Below are positions 1 through 8,698 of a DNA stretch of 64,000 nucleotides, in pieces. The notes beneath the pieces were generated by a model that was not told the origin of the DNA, ran no database searches, and worked only from the letters and a program-made list of their open reading frames with translations. Numbering within the stretch: the stretch's first letter is position 1; every line of letters starts with the position of its first letter. Location of the stretch: the NCBI RefSeq assembly GCF_030268965.1, contig NZ_BSSE01000005.1:265205-329204 (forward strand). Direction: 5' to 3'. Position numbers and translations under genes: made by a program. Origin of the DNA: Microtetraspora sp. NBRC 16547. Its GTDB lineage: Bacteria; Actinomycetota; Actinomycetes; Streptosporangiales; Streptosporangiaceae.

Positions 1-110
1 GAGAGCGGGTCGACAGGCATGCCCGGGTCGTGTTTCGTGGATCCATTTGGCCGGCCGCGGTCGCCCGGATTGCCCCTCGCGACGTGGCCGCCGAAGCCAC
101 GAAACCCTCC

Positions 111-1508
111 CTAGGCGGGACGGAAGGAGTCCCTCGCCTGGGGGGCGGCGTGCTTGATCATCAGGTGCCGCGTGACGGAGTACTCCTGGACGGCCTCCTG
201 GCTCATGTCCTTGCCGAAGCCGCTGCCCTTGACGCCGCCGTGCGGCGCCTCGGAGGCGATCGGCAGGTGGTCGTTGATCCAGGTGACGCCGACGTCCAGG
301 CGGTGCGACACGCGCAGCGCCCGGGACACGTCCGTCGACCAGATCGAGGAGGCCAGGCCGTACGGCGTGTCGTTGGCGAGGCGGACCGCCTCGTCCTCGC
401 CGTCGAACGGCACCGCGACCAGCACGGGCCCGAAGATCTCGCCCTGGACGATCTCGCTGGACTGGTCGGCGTCCGCGATCAGCGTGGGCGCGTAGTAGAA
501 GCCGGGCCCGTCGATCGGAGCGCCGCCGCAGACCACCCGGCCGGAGGCGCGTGACACGAACCCGTGCACCCGGTCGCGGTGGGCCTGCGAGATCAGCGGG
601 CCGATGTCGGCCCCCTCCTCCCACGGGTCGCCCGGCCGTACGCGAGAGAGCGCGTCGCGCAGCGCCTCGACACCCTCGGCGTACCGGGACCGCTCGATGT
701 AGACGCGGGTCGCGGCGGTGCAGTCCTGCCCGGTGTTGTACGTGGCGCCCATCGCGACGCCGAACGCCATGTCCTCAAGGGAGGCGTCCGCGAACACCAG
801 CGCCGGGGCCTTGCCGCCCAGCTCCAGGTGGACCCGCTTGAGCCCGTCCACGGCGCCCCGCATGACGGCCCGGCCGGTCGCGGTGGAGCCGGTGACGCTG
901 ACCATGTCGACGCCGGGGTCGGTGACCAGCGCCTGCCCGACCTCGGCGTCACCGGTCACCACCTGCAGCAGACCCTCGGGCGCGCCCGCCTTGGCGAACA
1001 GCTCGGCCAGCCTGAGCGTGCTCCGCGGCGTCTGCGGAGCGGGCTTGATCACGACCGCGTTGCCGGCGGCGAGGGCCGGACCGAGCTTCCAGATCCCCAT
1101 GATGAAGGGGAAGTTCCACGGCGCGATCGAGCCGACGACGCCGACCGGCCGCCTGATCAGCACGGACGTGTAGCCGGAGCTGAGCACGCCCGCGCCCGTC
1201 CCGTCGAGCGAGCGGCCGGCGCCCGCGAAGAAGCGCAGGTTGTCCACGCCGAACGGCAGCTCGCCGTCACGGAACACCGGGGCCGGCTTGCCGGTCTCCT
1301 CGACCTCCAGCCGGGTGAGCTCCTCCGCGTCCTGCTCCACCAGGTCGGCGAAGCGCAGCATCACCCGCGCCCGCTCGGCCGGGGTGGTCTCCCGCCACTG
1401 CTCGAAGGCCTCCCGCGCGGCGCGTACGGCCGCCGCCACGCCCTCGGGCGACGTGTCCGGCACGTCCTCGATGGGCCGGCCGTTCGCGGGATTGATCAGG
1501 GTAGCCAT
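111..1508 (-). CDS. aldehyde dehydrogenase, 4-aminobutyraldehyde (PatD) type
   Basis: NAD(P)-dependent aldehyde dehydrogenase of 465 aa, full length for the family. The Rossmann and catalytic parts are complete: Lys155 in VVIKPAP, general base Glu229 in LELGGK, and nucleophile Cys263 in GQDCTAA. The GQDCTAA context is typical of gamma-aminobutyraldehyde dehydrogenases of putrescine breakdown, so oxidation of 4-aminobutyraldehyde (or a similar amino-aldehyde) to GABA is the favoured role. I chose ATG 1508 because an AGAGGA ribosome site lies just upstream; an in-frame start seven codons earlier lacks one. It is the last gene of the leftward group with the flavin oxidoreductase and glycosyltransferase, but a 94-bp gap with an inverted repeat precedes it, so it may also have its own promoter. 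Family is sure; substrate is inferred. Confidence 0.88.
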   Translation of the reverse strand: MATLINPANGRPIEDVPDTSPEGVAAAVRAAREAFEQWRETTPAERARVMLRFADLVEQDAEELTRLEVEETGKPAPVFRDGELPFGVDNLRFFAGAGRSLDGTGAGVLSSGYTSVLIRRPVGVVGSIAPWNFPFIMGIWKLGPALAAGNAVVIKPAPQTPRSTLRLAELFAKAGAPEGLLQVVTGDAEVGQALVTDPGVDMVSVTGSTATGRAVMRGAVDGLKRVHLELGGKAPALVFADASLEDMAFGVAMGATYNTGQDCTAATRVYIERSRYAEGVEALRDALSRVRPGDPWEEGADIGPLISQAHRDRVHGFVSRASGRVVCGGAPIDGPGFYYAPTLIADADQSSEIVQGEIFGPVLVAVPFDGEDEAVRLANDTPYGLASSIWSTDVSRALRVSHRLDVGVTWINDHLPIASEAPHGGVKGSGFGKDMSQEAVQEYSVTRHLMIKHAAPQARDSFRPA

Positions 1509-1543
1509 GCATCCTCTTTCATCGGTCACGATGAACCTGCCCT

Positions 1544-1574
1544 ATTTGCCACAAATAGTGCATTCGGGGCAAAT
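1544..1574. promoter_or_regulatory. inverted repeat upstream of the aldehyde dehydrogenase
   Basis: ATTTGCC at 1544-1550 is matched by GGCAAAT at 1568-1574, with 17 bases between. It sits in the only AT-richer stretch between the flavoprotein and dehydrogenase genes. It is a possible operator; it does not match the operator found elsewhere in this cluster. Confidence 0.35.
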
Positions 1575-1602
1575 CGCTATGGTTAGGCGTTCATCGTGGA
1601 TA

Positions 1603-3003
1603 TCAACTGTCGAAACCGACACCGAACCGGTCGAGCAGCCGCAGCCACGGCCCGCGGCGTCCGCCGTTCTCGTCGGCCCGGGCCAGCGCCCGCCGGGTGA
1701 CCTCGACGACCGGCCAGCGCAGCGGCTCCGGCGGGAACGGCACCGGCAGGCGGCGCACCATCTTCAGCTCGGTCCGCCTGGTGGTCCGGCGGGCCAGCAG
1801 GTCGAGCCCGATCTGCGCGCCGAACCGGGACGCGCCGACGCCGAGACCGGTGTAGCCGAGGGCATAGGCGACCCTGCCGCCCATCGCGGTGCCGAAGAAC
1901 GGGGTGAACCTGCTGGTCGAGTCGATCGCCCCGCCCCACTTGTGGGTGAACCGCACGCCGTCAAGCTGCGGGAACGTCTCGAAGAAGTGCCGCGCGAGCA
2001 CTTCGTGCGTGGCGTCGCGCTGTTCGGTCCCCGTGCCGCCGAAGTTGTAGATGGCGTCGTAGCCACCCCACACCACCCGGTTGTCGGCCGTGAGCCGGTA
2101 GTAGTGGAACTGGTTGCCCGCGTCGGTGAGGCCCTGCCCCTCCGCCCAGCGCAGCGAGTCGCGCTGCGCCTCCGACAGCGGCTCGGTGGCGAGCACGTAG
2201 TCCCACACCGGCAGCACGAAGTTGTTCAGCCTGCGCAGCGGCGGCGGATAGGCGTTGGTGGCCAGCAGCATCTGCGAGGCGTCGATCACGCCGCTCGCGC
2301 CGGCCGTCGTGCTGTTCCGGCCGCCGGTGGTGACGCGGACGACGGCTCCGGAACGTTCCATACCGGTGACCGCGGTGTTCTCGTAGACCCGGACGCCGAG
2401 CTTCTCCGCGACGCGGACCAGGCCCCAGGCCAGCTTGGCCGGGTCCAGGATGCCGCCGGTGCCGCGCAGCCGCAGCCCGCCGAGGTACGTCGGCGAGTCC
2501 ACGTCGGCGCGCATCTCGTCGAGGCCGAGGAAGACGGCGTCCTCCCCGTGCTCGCGGTACAGCTTCTCCGCCTCCTTGAGCTCGGCGACGTGGTGCGCGG
2601 CGACCGCGACCGTCGTCTTGCCCACCAGGCGCAGGTCGGCGTCGATGCCGTGGGCCTCGACGAACGCCGCGATGGCCGCGAGGTTCTCCCGGCCGAGCGC
2701 GAGCAGCGTGTCCATCTCGCCGGGCCACAGCTTCAGGCCCTGGCTCAGCCCGTGCGTGAGCGAGTCGGAGATGAACCCGCCGTTGCGCCCGGTCCCGCCG
2801 TGCGCGATCGAGTGCGCCTCGACCAGGACCACGTCGCAGGACGGGTTCTCCTCCTTCGCCAGTACGGCGGCCCACAGTCCGGTGAAACCACCGCCGACGA
2901 TGAGCAGGTCGGCGGTGGTACGTCCGTCAAGAGGGTGATACGCCGGCGCCCCGGGCCTGTCGGTCCAGAAGACCCGGGGAGCGGCGTCCTTCAGTGCTTT
3001 CAC
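1603..3003 (-). CDS. FAD-dependent oxidoreductase, DAO / gamma-glutamylputrescine-oxidase-like
   Basis: Flavoprotein of 466 aa in the D-amino-acid-oxidase fold (PF01266). The dinucleotide-binding motif IVGGGFTG is at residues 35-42, the acidic ribose-binding residue follows in VVLVEA, and a TGRNGGF flavin loop follows that. Overall architecture resembles PuuB/OrdL-type amine oxidases, which turn an amine into an aldehyde plus ammonia and peroxide. That would feed the aldehyde dehydrogenase downstream. It starts with GTG at 3003-3001, overlapping the stop of the glycosyltransferase gene (GTGA), so the two are translationally coupled. Cytosolic; no signal peptide. Substrate is inferred from context only. 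Confidence 0.8.
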   Translation of the reverse strand: MKALKDAAPRVFWTDRPGAPAYHPLDGRTTADLLIVGGGFTGLWAAVLAKEENPSCDVVLVEAHSIAHGGTGRNGGFISDSLTHGLSQGLKLWPGEMDTLLALGRENLAAIAAFVEAHGIDADLRLVGKTTVAVAAHHVAELKEAEKLYREHGEDAVFLGLDEMRADVDSPTYLGGLRLRGTGGILDPAKLAWGLVRVAEKLGVRVYENTAVTGMERSGAVVRVTTGGRNSTTAGASGVIDASQMLLATNAYPPPLRRLNNFVLPVWDYVLATEPLSEAQRDSLRWAEGQGLTDAGNQFHYYRLTADNRVVWGGYDAIYNFGGTGTEQRDATHEVLARHFFETFPQLDGVRFTHKWGGAIDSTSRFTPFFGTAMGGRVAYALGYTGLGVGASRFGAQIGLDLLARRTTRRTELKMVRRLPVPFPPEPLRWPVVEVTRRALARADENGGRRGPWLRLLDRFGVGFDS

Positions 3004-4277
3004 TTGGCAGCGATCTTCTCGATGACGTCGGCGGCGACGCGCAGGCCGTCCCTGCGCCGGATCTCCTCACCGTGAGCGGCGAGGCGGGCGCGCAGCTCGG
3101 TGTCGCCGAGCAGCCGCTCCAGGGCGCCGGTCAGCTCCTCGTCGGTGAACCGGTAGGTGTCGAGGCGGACGCCGTAGCCCTTCTCGTGCACCCGCTGGGC
3201 GTTGTCGTACTGGTCCCAGAAGAGCGGGAGCAGGATCATCGGCTTGCCGAAGTGCAGCGCCTCGGTGGTGGTGTTGTTGCCACCGTGGGTGATGACGAGG
3301 TCCACCTGCGGGATGATCTTCGTCTGCGGGACGAACTCGGCGCCCCACATGTTCGGGGCGAGCTCGATCTCCTCGTGCAGCGGGCCCTTGGAGACGAGGA
3401 AGCGGTACGGCGTCGTGGCCAGCACCGAGATCACCCGGCGCATCAACTCGACGTCGGCGGAACCCAGCGAGCCGAGCGAGAAGTAGACCAGGGGTCCGTC
3501 GCCCGGGATCTCGGGGAGGGTGAACTCCTCATCGGTCTCGCGTACGGACGAGTCGAGCCGGGTCCACGTCGGGCCGAGCGGACGCTCGTCGGTATAGTCC
3601 ACGATCTCCGGGAACACGTAGAGGTTCGCGTCGCCCTCGTGGATGAAATCCAGGTCGGGCAGCGCGGGGGCCCCCTGCTCCATAACCCACTCGTTGAACG
3701 CCGTGTAGATCTCGCGGTGGGTCCGGTCGTACTCGGCGCGGAAGGCGTCCCACTCGCTCCTGTCAGCGTCGGGCAGGCCAGAGAAGACCGGGGCGATGTC
3801 CGTGCCCCGCACCTCAAGAGGGTTGCAGGAGACGATGCGCACGAACGGCTTGCCGGCCGTCAGCAGCGCGGGGAAGGTGATGACGTTGTCCTCGACGATC
3901 ACGTCCGGCTGGACGCGCTCGATGATGGCCTTGAGCTGCGGCTCGCAGTACTTCACACCGTCGATGAGCGCGTCCCAGATCGGCTTGGTGACCGTCTCCT
4001 GCTGCTCCAGGGTGCTCTTGCGGTACTCCGGCGCGGTGTCGCGGATGAAGTCCTTCCAGAACTGGCCCGCGTCCTGCTCCTCCTCGGCCGGAGGCGCGAG
4101 GTCGACCAGGTCCTCCTCGAAGCCGAGGGCCGAAAGCTTGCCCTTCCACGAGGCCTCGGCGGCGAACACCACGCGGTGTCCGCGCTTGCGCAGGACGTCA
4201 CCGATCCCGATGCAGTTGTTCGTCGGCCCGTACGCGCTCTCGGGCATGAACAGGATCGTCAGCTGCTTATCTGTCAT
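3000..4277 (-). CDS. glycosyltransferase, MGT/UGT (GT1) family
   Basis: GT-B fold glycosyltransferase of 425 aa. The C-terminal nucleotide-sugar site is seen as HGGNNTTTEAL near residue 328, followed by GKPMILLPLFWDQ, the standard GT1 signature. The N-terminal acceptor half begins directly with a Rossmann strand (LTILFMPES), so the protein is cytosolic. Relatives glycosylate macrolides, steroids and other small molecules. ATG 4277 has GGGAG about 8 bases upstream. It is the first gene of the leftward operon and lies just behind a 16-bp palindromic operator shared with the transporter/kinase promoter region. A glycosyltransferase inside a polyamine/amino-sugar gene set is unusual; the acceptor is unknown. 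Confidence 0.82.
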   Translation of the reverse strand: MTDKQLTILFMPESAYGPTNNCIGIGDVLRKRGHRVVFAAEASWKGKLSALGFEEDLVDLAPPAEEEQDAGQFWKDFIRDTAPEYRKSTLEQQETVTKPIWDALIDGVKYCEPQLKAIIERVQPDVIVEDNVITFPALLTAGKPFVRIVSCNPLEVRGTDIAPVFSGLPDADRSEWDAFRAEYDRTHREIYTAFNEWVMEQGAPALPDLDFIHEGDANLYVFPEIVDYTDERPLGPTWTRLDSSVRETDEEFTLPEIPGDGPLVYFSLGSLGSADVELMRRVISVLATTPYRFLVSKGPLHEEIELAPNMWGAEFVPQTKIIPQVDLVITHGGNNTTTEALHFGKPMILLPLFWDQYDNAQRVHEKGYGVRLDTYRFTDEELTGALERLLGDTELRARLAAHGEEIRRRDGLRVAADVIEKIAAK

Positions 4278-4296
4278 CTCCGGACTCCCTGTCTTG

Positions 4297-4312
4297 TTGA
4301 ACCGTGATTCAA
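4297..4312. promoter_or_regulatory. palindromic operator, copy 1
   Basis: TTGAACCGTGATTCAA lies between the divergent glycosyltransferase and TetR genes. It is TTGAA-N6-TTCAA and matches a second copy at 8680-8695 at 14 of 16 positions (consensus TTGAAyCGwGATTCAA). The spacing and symmetry fit a TetR-family dimer, most simply the product of the adjacent tetR gene. Confidence 0.72.
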
Positions 4313-4394
4313 ATAGGTATCTAGCGCGCCGTCAACAGCTGGGACATTATGTGTAAGCCAGTTGTTGTCGTGCGTTCAAACCGGATGGGATGGA

Positions 4395-5003
4395 ATGGCC
4401 CAGCGCAAGAGCAGAGCCGACCGGCGGATGGATCTCATTGATGCCGCCCGCCGGGCGATGATCCAACACGGCGCGGAGGGTGTCCACCTCAACCAGATAG
4501 CCGAGGAGGCCGGACTCACCTCCGGCGCCGTGCTGTACCACTATCCCGACCTGAGGGACCTGCTGATCGAGGCCCATCACGCCGGGATGGAGCGCTTCTA
4601 CGAGCAGCGGATCAAGAAGGTCAGCGGCATCGCCGACCCCGCGCAGAAGCTCATCACCACGATCAGGTCCGGCCTGCCCGAGGGACCCGAGGACGCCGGC
4701 GTGCGCCTGCTCTGCGAACTCGGCGGCGCCGCCGGCAGGAACCGCGTGTACGGCACCCTGCTGACGACGCTGTTCGACCGGCAGGTGTCGATGTACCAGA
4801 CGATCCTCGAAACCGGGGCCGCGCAGGGTATTTTCACCCTCGCCCAGAACTCCGAGACGATCGCCAGGACCCTCGTCGCGCTCGAGGACGCGTACGGCTA
4901 CCGCATCATCGCCCGGCACCACTCGATCGGCCCGGACCAGGCCGTGGAGCTCATCCTCGACTACGCCCGCCTCGCGACCGGACACGAACTCAGGCCGGAA
5001 TGA
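4395..5003 (+). CDS. TetR-family transcriptional regulator
   Basis: Regulator of 202 aa. The N-terminal helix-turn-helix is clear ([20 protein letters not shown] region, about residues 32-51); the C-terminal ligand domain is not close to a family I can name. ATG 4395 is preceded by GGGATGGA; an in-frame TTG eleven codons earlier has no ribosome site. It is divergent from the glycosyltransferase operon, and its last 14 bases overlap the end of the convergent potA-like gene. The matching palindromes at 4297 and 8680 suggest it represses both halves of the cluster and itself, with an amine, amino-aldehyde or amino-sugar as possible inducer (inference). Confidence 0.87.
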   Translation: MAQRKSRADRRMDLIDAARRAMIQHGAEGVHLNQIAEEAGLTSGAVLYHYPDLRDLLIEAHHAGMERFYEQRIKKVSGIADPAQKLITTIRSGLPEGPEDAGVRLLCELGGAAGRNRVYGTLLTTLFDRQVSMYQTILETGAAQGIFTLAQNSETIARTLVALEDAYGYRIIARHHSIGPDQAVELILDYARLATGHELRPE

Positions 5004-6909
5004 GCACGGCGTCGGCGGCGTCCCAGCCGATCGCGACCTCGGTGCCGGGCTCGACCCGCGCCGAACCCTGGGCCGCCGCCAGCACGTGGTCCTCGTGGCC
5101 TTCGACGCGCAGCACGATGTGCGAGGTGCCGCCGTAGAAGCTCACGTCCACGACCGTGCCGCGGAGGGGACCGTCCTCGGGCTCCGGCTCGGGGTCGGCC
5201 TCAGACACGGCCTCGGTCTCGGTCTTGGTCTCGGACGCGGTCTCGGCCAGGGGCGCGGGCGCGGTCTCGGACGGGGTCTCCGCCTCGGCGTCGGCGGCGC
5301 GCCGTTCCTCGGCCTTGGCCTTGGACTCGTTGACGGCCACGACTTCGGCGACGACCTCCGCCACGACCTTGGCCACGACTCCAGCCACGGCCCGGGAGAC
5401 GACCTCGGCCATGGCCTCGGCGTCGACCTCGCCCGTCATTGCGGTCTTGACCGCGGCCCTGAGGTCGTCGCCCCGGTCGGCCTTCGCGGCAGCGGCGTTC
5501 TCCTCGGCCACAACCTCGGCCGCGACCTCAGTCACGACCTCGGCCGCGCCATCGACCACGGCCTCAGCCCCAGCGACGGTGTCGGCGGTGGCGTCCTTCT
5601 CCTCCGCCTTGACCTCGGACTCAGTCGCGACCTCAGCCTTAACATCAGCCTCAGCCTTGGCCTCGGCTTCCGCTTCGGCCTTGACCTCGGCCTCAGGCTC
5701 CGCCTTGACCTCGACTTCGGGCTCCGTCACGACCGCGATTTCCCTGACCTCAGGCTCCGCCTTGGCCTTGGACTTCGTCTTGCGCTTGCGCTTCGGCTTG
5801 ACCTCGGCGTCCGCCTCCGTCACAACCGCGATCTCCTTGGCCTCAGGCTCCGCGCCCTCGGACTTCGCCTCGCCGTCTTCCTTCGCCTTGGCGCCTTCCT
5901 CGGCCACGACTTCGGCGGCCTCCTCGGACTTCGCCTCGGACTTCGGCTCTTCCTCGGTCACGGCCTCGGTCCCGGCCTCGATCTCCGCCTTGGGCTCGGC
6001 GCCCTCCTCGGTCGTGACCGCTGCGTCCTTCGCCTCGTCCTGAGTCTCGGTGGTCTTGGGTGCGATCTCGGTGAGCCGGATATTCTCCGGGCGGACGACG
6101 AGAAGCGCGGAGTCGCCGTCCACGCCCTTGGGCGCGGGCAGCAGGCCCAGGCCCTCGACGTCGAGGCCGTTCTCGGTGACCCTGCCGCTGAAGATGTTGT
6201 TGGCGCCGATGAAGCCCGCCACGAACGGAGTGCGGGGCCGGTCGTACAGCTCGACGGGGGCGTCCACCTGCTCGACCTTGCCGCCCTGCATGACCGCGAT
6301 GCGGTCCGCGAGCGACATGGCCTCCTCCTGGTCGTGGGTGACGACGACGAAGGTGATGCCGACCTCGTGCTGCAGCCGCTTGAGTTCGAGCTGCATCTCG
6401 GCTCGTACCTTCTTGTCCAGCGCGGACAGCGGCTCGTCCAGCAGGAGCAGGCGCGGACGCTTGACGATCGCGCGGGCGAGGGCGACGCGCTGGCGCTGGC
6501 CGCCGGAGAGCTGGTGCGGCTTGCGGCGGGCCTGTGCGGCGAGCCCGACGGTCTCCAGCACCTCGGCGACCCGTTCCCGGATCTCCTTCTTCGGCAGCTT
6601 CTCCCGCTCCAGGCCGTAGGCGATGTTCCGCTCCACCGTCATGTGGGGGAACAGCGCGTACGACTGGAACATCAGGTTGATCGGGCGCCGGTGCGCGGGG
6701 ATCTTGAGCAGGTCGTCGCCGTCCAGGCGGACCGCGCCGTCGTCCGGCTCCTCGAACCCGGCGAGGATGCGGAGCAGCGTGGTCTTCCCGCAGCCGGAGG
6801 GGCCGAGCAGCGCGAAGAACTCGCCCTGCCGGATCTCGAGGCTGACCGAGTCAAGGGCGGCCACGTCGCCGAAGCGGCGGGTCACGCCATCGATGGAGAT
6901 AAGTGTCAT
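4990..6909 (-). CDS. potA: spermidine/putrescine-type ABC transporter ATPase with a large acidic insertion
   Basis: ATP-binding subunit of a polyamine-type importer, 639 aa against about 350-380 usual. Walker A GPSGCGKT is at 36-43, Q-loop near 82, signature LSGGQ at 134-138, Walker B LLLLDEP at 154-160, switch His192. The TOBE region starts near 235 with VVRPENIRL at 271-279. It is then interrupted by about 290 residues of Ala/Glu/Val/Lys-rich low-complexity sequence (about residues 285-577, encoded by 5179-6057). TOBE-like strands resume at [17 protein letters not shown] (578 on). There is no frameshift and both flanks are intact. ATG 6909 overlaps the stop of the upstream permease gene (ATGA). 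It ends 14 bases inside the convergent tetR gene. The insertion is probably disordered; whether it has a role is unknown. Confidence 0.85.
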   Translation of the reverse strand: MTLISIDGVTRRFGDVAALDSVSLEIRQGEFFALLGPSGCGKTTLLRILAGFEEPDDGAVRLDGDDLLKIPAHRRPINLMFQSYALFPHMTVERNIAYGLEREKLPKKEIRERVAEVLETVGLAAQARRKPHQLSGGQRQRVALARAIVKRPRLLLLDEPLSALDKKVRAEMQLELKRLQHEVGITFVVVTHDQEEAMSLADRIAVMQGGKVEQVDAPVELYDRPRTPFVAGFIGANNIFSGRVTENGLDVEGLGLLPAPKGVDGDSALLVVRPENIRLTEIAPKTTETQDEAKDAAVTTEEGAEPKAEIEAGTEAVTEEEPKSEAKSEEAAEVVAEEGAKAKEDGEAKSEGAEPEAKEIAVVTEADAEVKPKRKRKTKSKAKAEPEVREIAVVTEPEVEVKAEPEAEVKAEAEAEAKAEADVKAEVATESEVKAEEKDATADTVAGAEAVVDGAAEVVTEVAAEVVAEENAAAAKADRGDDLRAAVKTAMTGEVDAEAMAEVVSRAVAGVVAKVVAEVVAEVVAVNESKAKAEERRAADAEAETPSETAPAPLAETASETKTETEAVSEADPEPEPEDGPLRGTVVDVSFYGGTSHIVLRVEGHEDHVLAAAQGSARVEPGTEVAIGWDAADAVLIPA

Positions 6910-7694
6910 GACAGTGCCTCGGAGAGCTTGGTCATGCGCTGGGCCGCGATCACGACGGTGAAGCTCACCGCGAGCAGCAGGGTGGCCAGCGCGTTGATCT
7001 CGGGAGAGACGCCGAACCGCACCATGGAGTAGATGACGATCGGCAGGGTCGGTTCTGTGGGCGCGGCGGTGAAGAAGGCGATCACGAACTCGTCGATGGA
7101 CAGCGTGAAGGCCAGCAGGGCGCCCGCCAGGATGCCCGGGGCCAGGGTCGGCAGCGTGATCCGCATGAACGTGGTCACCGGGGTCGCGCCGAGGTCGCGG
7201 GACGCCTCCTCCATCGAGGTGTCGGCGTGGCTGATCCTGGCCCGGACGACGGCCGTCACGAAGGCCATGCCGAAGACCGTGTGCGCGATCAGCACCGAGT
7301 GCAGCCCGAGCGTCATCTTGACCGCCGCGTAGAACACGAGGAGGCCGATCGCGAGGACCAGGTCGGGCAGGATCGCGGGCATCGTCGAGAGCGCGTCGAC
7401 CAGCCGCGACTTGTTGTAGCGCGCCAGGCCGACCGCGAGCAGCGTGCCCAGCACCGTCGAGAGCACCGTCGCGCCGAACGCCACGATCAGGGTGTTGATC
7501 AGGCCGTCGCGGATCTTCTCGTTCCCGATCAGCGCGCTGTACCAGCGCAGCGAGAACCCGCCCCACGCGTACGCCGACTTGTTCTGGTTGAACGACATGA
7601 GCACGACGACCGCGATGGGCACGTACAGGAAGACGTACGTCAGCCAGAAGGGCAGTTGCAGCCAGCCGTGTCCACGCTTGGCGTTTCTACGCAT
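6906..7694 (-). CDS. potC: ABC transporter permease, PotC type
   Basis: Inner-membrane permease of 262 aa with about six membrane segments, the first near residues 14-36. The EAA cytoplasmic loop that docks on the ATPase is visible ([15 protein letters not shown], about residue 160). The order potB-potC-potA with overlapping ends (8 bases with potB, 4 with potA) marks one operon. Relatives import spermidine or putrescine; no PotD gene lies in this operon, so the binding protein must be encoded elsewhere, perhaps at 47644-48957. Confidence 0.87.
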   Translation of the reverse strand: MRRNAKRGHGWLQLPFWLTYVFLYVPIAVVVLMSFNQNKSAYAWGGFSLRWYSALIGNEKIRDGLINTLIVAFGATVLSTVLGTLLAVGLARYNKSRLVDALSTMPAILPDLVLAIGLLVFYAAVKMTLGLHSVLIAHTVFGMAFVTAVVRARISHADTSMEEASRDLGATPVTTFMRITLPTLAPGILAGALLAFTLSIDEFVIAFFTAAPTEPTLPIVIYSMVRFGVSPEINALATLLLAVSFTVVIAAQRMTKLSEALS

Positions 7695-8541
7695 CCCGGC
7701 CCACCCTTCGGGTGGCCCACGCCTGGGCGAAGAGCAGGAGCACCAGTACTCCGATCACGGACAGGGCCAGCACCGACCCGAACGGCCAGTCGCGGGCCTT
7801 GAGGAACTGGTCGCGGATCAGGTTCCCCACCATGATCCGGCGACCGCCGCCGAGAAGTTCGGGGATCACGAAGTTGCCCAGGCTCGGCACGAAGACGAAA
7901 ACGCAGCCGGTCAGCACGCCGGGCAGCGACAGGGGGAGGGTCACCGACCAGAAGGTCCTGATCGGGCCGGCGCCGAGGTTGGCCGACGCCTCGCGGAGCT
8001 GCGGGTCCAGCCGCTCGATGGCCGAGTACAGCGGGAGGACCATCAACGGCAGGTACGCGTAGAGCAGGCCGGCCACGATGGCGCCGTCCGTGTAGAGGAG
8101 CTCGACCTTGCCGAGACCCAGCGCCTTCAGCCCCGAGTTGACCAGGCCTTCCGAGTTCAGCAGCACGATCCAGGCGTACGTGCGGATCAGGAAGTTGGTC
8201 CAGAACGGCAGCACGACGGCGACGAGCGCGACGACCTTCCACTTGGCGGGCAGCCGAGCGATCATGTACGCGGTCGGGTAGGCCAGCAGCAGAGCGAGGA
8301 GCGTGGTGATCGTGGCCAGCTTCACCGATCCGAAGACCACGTCGAGGTAGAGCGGGTCGATCAGCCGGGTGAAGTTCTCCCCTGTCGGCTCATAGACGAT
8401 CCCGCCGAACCTGCCGCGGCGAAACACCGTGTAGCTGAGCACGAGAGCGAGCGGGACCGCCAGGAAGACGATCAGGAAGCCGAAGCCCGGCCCCATGGTG
8501 ACGAGCCGCCCGATGACCCGTGCCCGTACGGTGGACTTCAT
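7687..8541 (-). CDS. potB: ABC transporter permease, PotB type
   Basis: Permease of 284 aa, about six membrane segments beginning near residue 17 (GFGFLIVFLAVPLALVLS). The EAA loop EASANLGAGPIRTFW is present in the C-terminal half. It starts with ATG 8541, but no ribosome-binding site precedes that codon. Instead the start overlaps (ATGA) the stop of a 13-codon reading frame at 8538-8579 that does have a strong site, so translation is probably coupled to it. Forms the membrane channel with PotC and is powered by the enlarged PotA. Confidence 0.86.
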   Translation of the reverse strand: MKSTVRARVIGRLVTMGPGFGFLIVFLAVPLALVLSYTVFRRGRFGGIVYEPTGENFTRLIDPLYLDVVFGSVKLATITTLLALLLAYPTAYMIARLPAKWKVVALVAVVLPFWTNFLIRTYAWIVLLNSEGLVNSGLKALGLGKVELLYTDGAIVAGLLYAYLPLMVLPLYSAIERLDPQLREASANLGAGPIRTFWSVTLPLSLPGVLTGCVFVFVPSLGNFVIPELLGGGRRIMVGNLIRDQFLKARDWPFGSVLALSVIGVLVLLLFAQAWATRRVGRDA

Positions 8542-8579
8542 GGTGCCGTCGCCACGAAGGCGGGCACGCGAAATGACAT
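8538..8579 (-). CDS. possible 13-aa leader peptide coupled to potB
   Basis: Short frame MSFRVPAFVATAP, starting at ATG 8579-8577 with AAGGAAG about 7 bases upstream. Its TGA stop overlaps the potB start as ATGA. PotB itself lacks a ribosome site and has no alternative upstream start in its frame, so this frame plausibly delivers ribosomes to potB. It has no run of a regulatory amino acid, so coupling rather than attenuation is the likelier role. Too short to prove by coding statistics. Confidence 0.5.
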   Translation of the reverse strand: MSFRVPAFVATAP

Positions 8580-8679
8580 GTGAGAGCTTCCTTCCGGTGG
8601 GGAGCTTAGAGTGTTGCAGGATAAATCAACTTAGACAAGACTTACTTGGGCATTGTGAGCATTGGCGATACAAGCCTTA

Positions 8680-8695
8680 TTGAATCGAGATTCAA
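8680..8695. promoter_or_regulatory. palindromic operator, copy 2
   Basis: TTGAATCGAGATTCAA is a perfect 6-4-6 palindrome between the divergent transporter operon and the kinase gene. It matches the copy at 4297-4312 at 14 of 16 positions. It ends three bases before the kinase ATG, so a bound repressor would cover the start of a leaderless message. Confidence 0.75.
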
Positions 8696-8698
8696 CAG

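Noticed and set aside
33..105. Terminator or repeat at the left edge
   Set aside because: GTTTCGTGG and CCACGAAAC pair over 55 bases and a 6-bp stem lies at 83-101, but both are too weak or too far apart to call.
5179..6057. A frameshift or separate gene inside potA
   Set aside because: The frame is open through the insertion and the TOBE strands resume in the same frame, so one long protein is simpler.
5086..7032. A 648-codon plus-strand reading frame opposite the potA/potC genes
   Set aside because: It is Leu/Gly/Arg/Asp-rich antisense of the Ala/Glu repeat and has no domain or ribosome site. Such long antisense frames are normal in 70% GC DNA.
8495..8683. A 62-aa plus-strand protein between the transporter and kinase genes
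   Set aside because: It runs antisense to the potB start and leader, without a ribosome site or recognisable domain.
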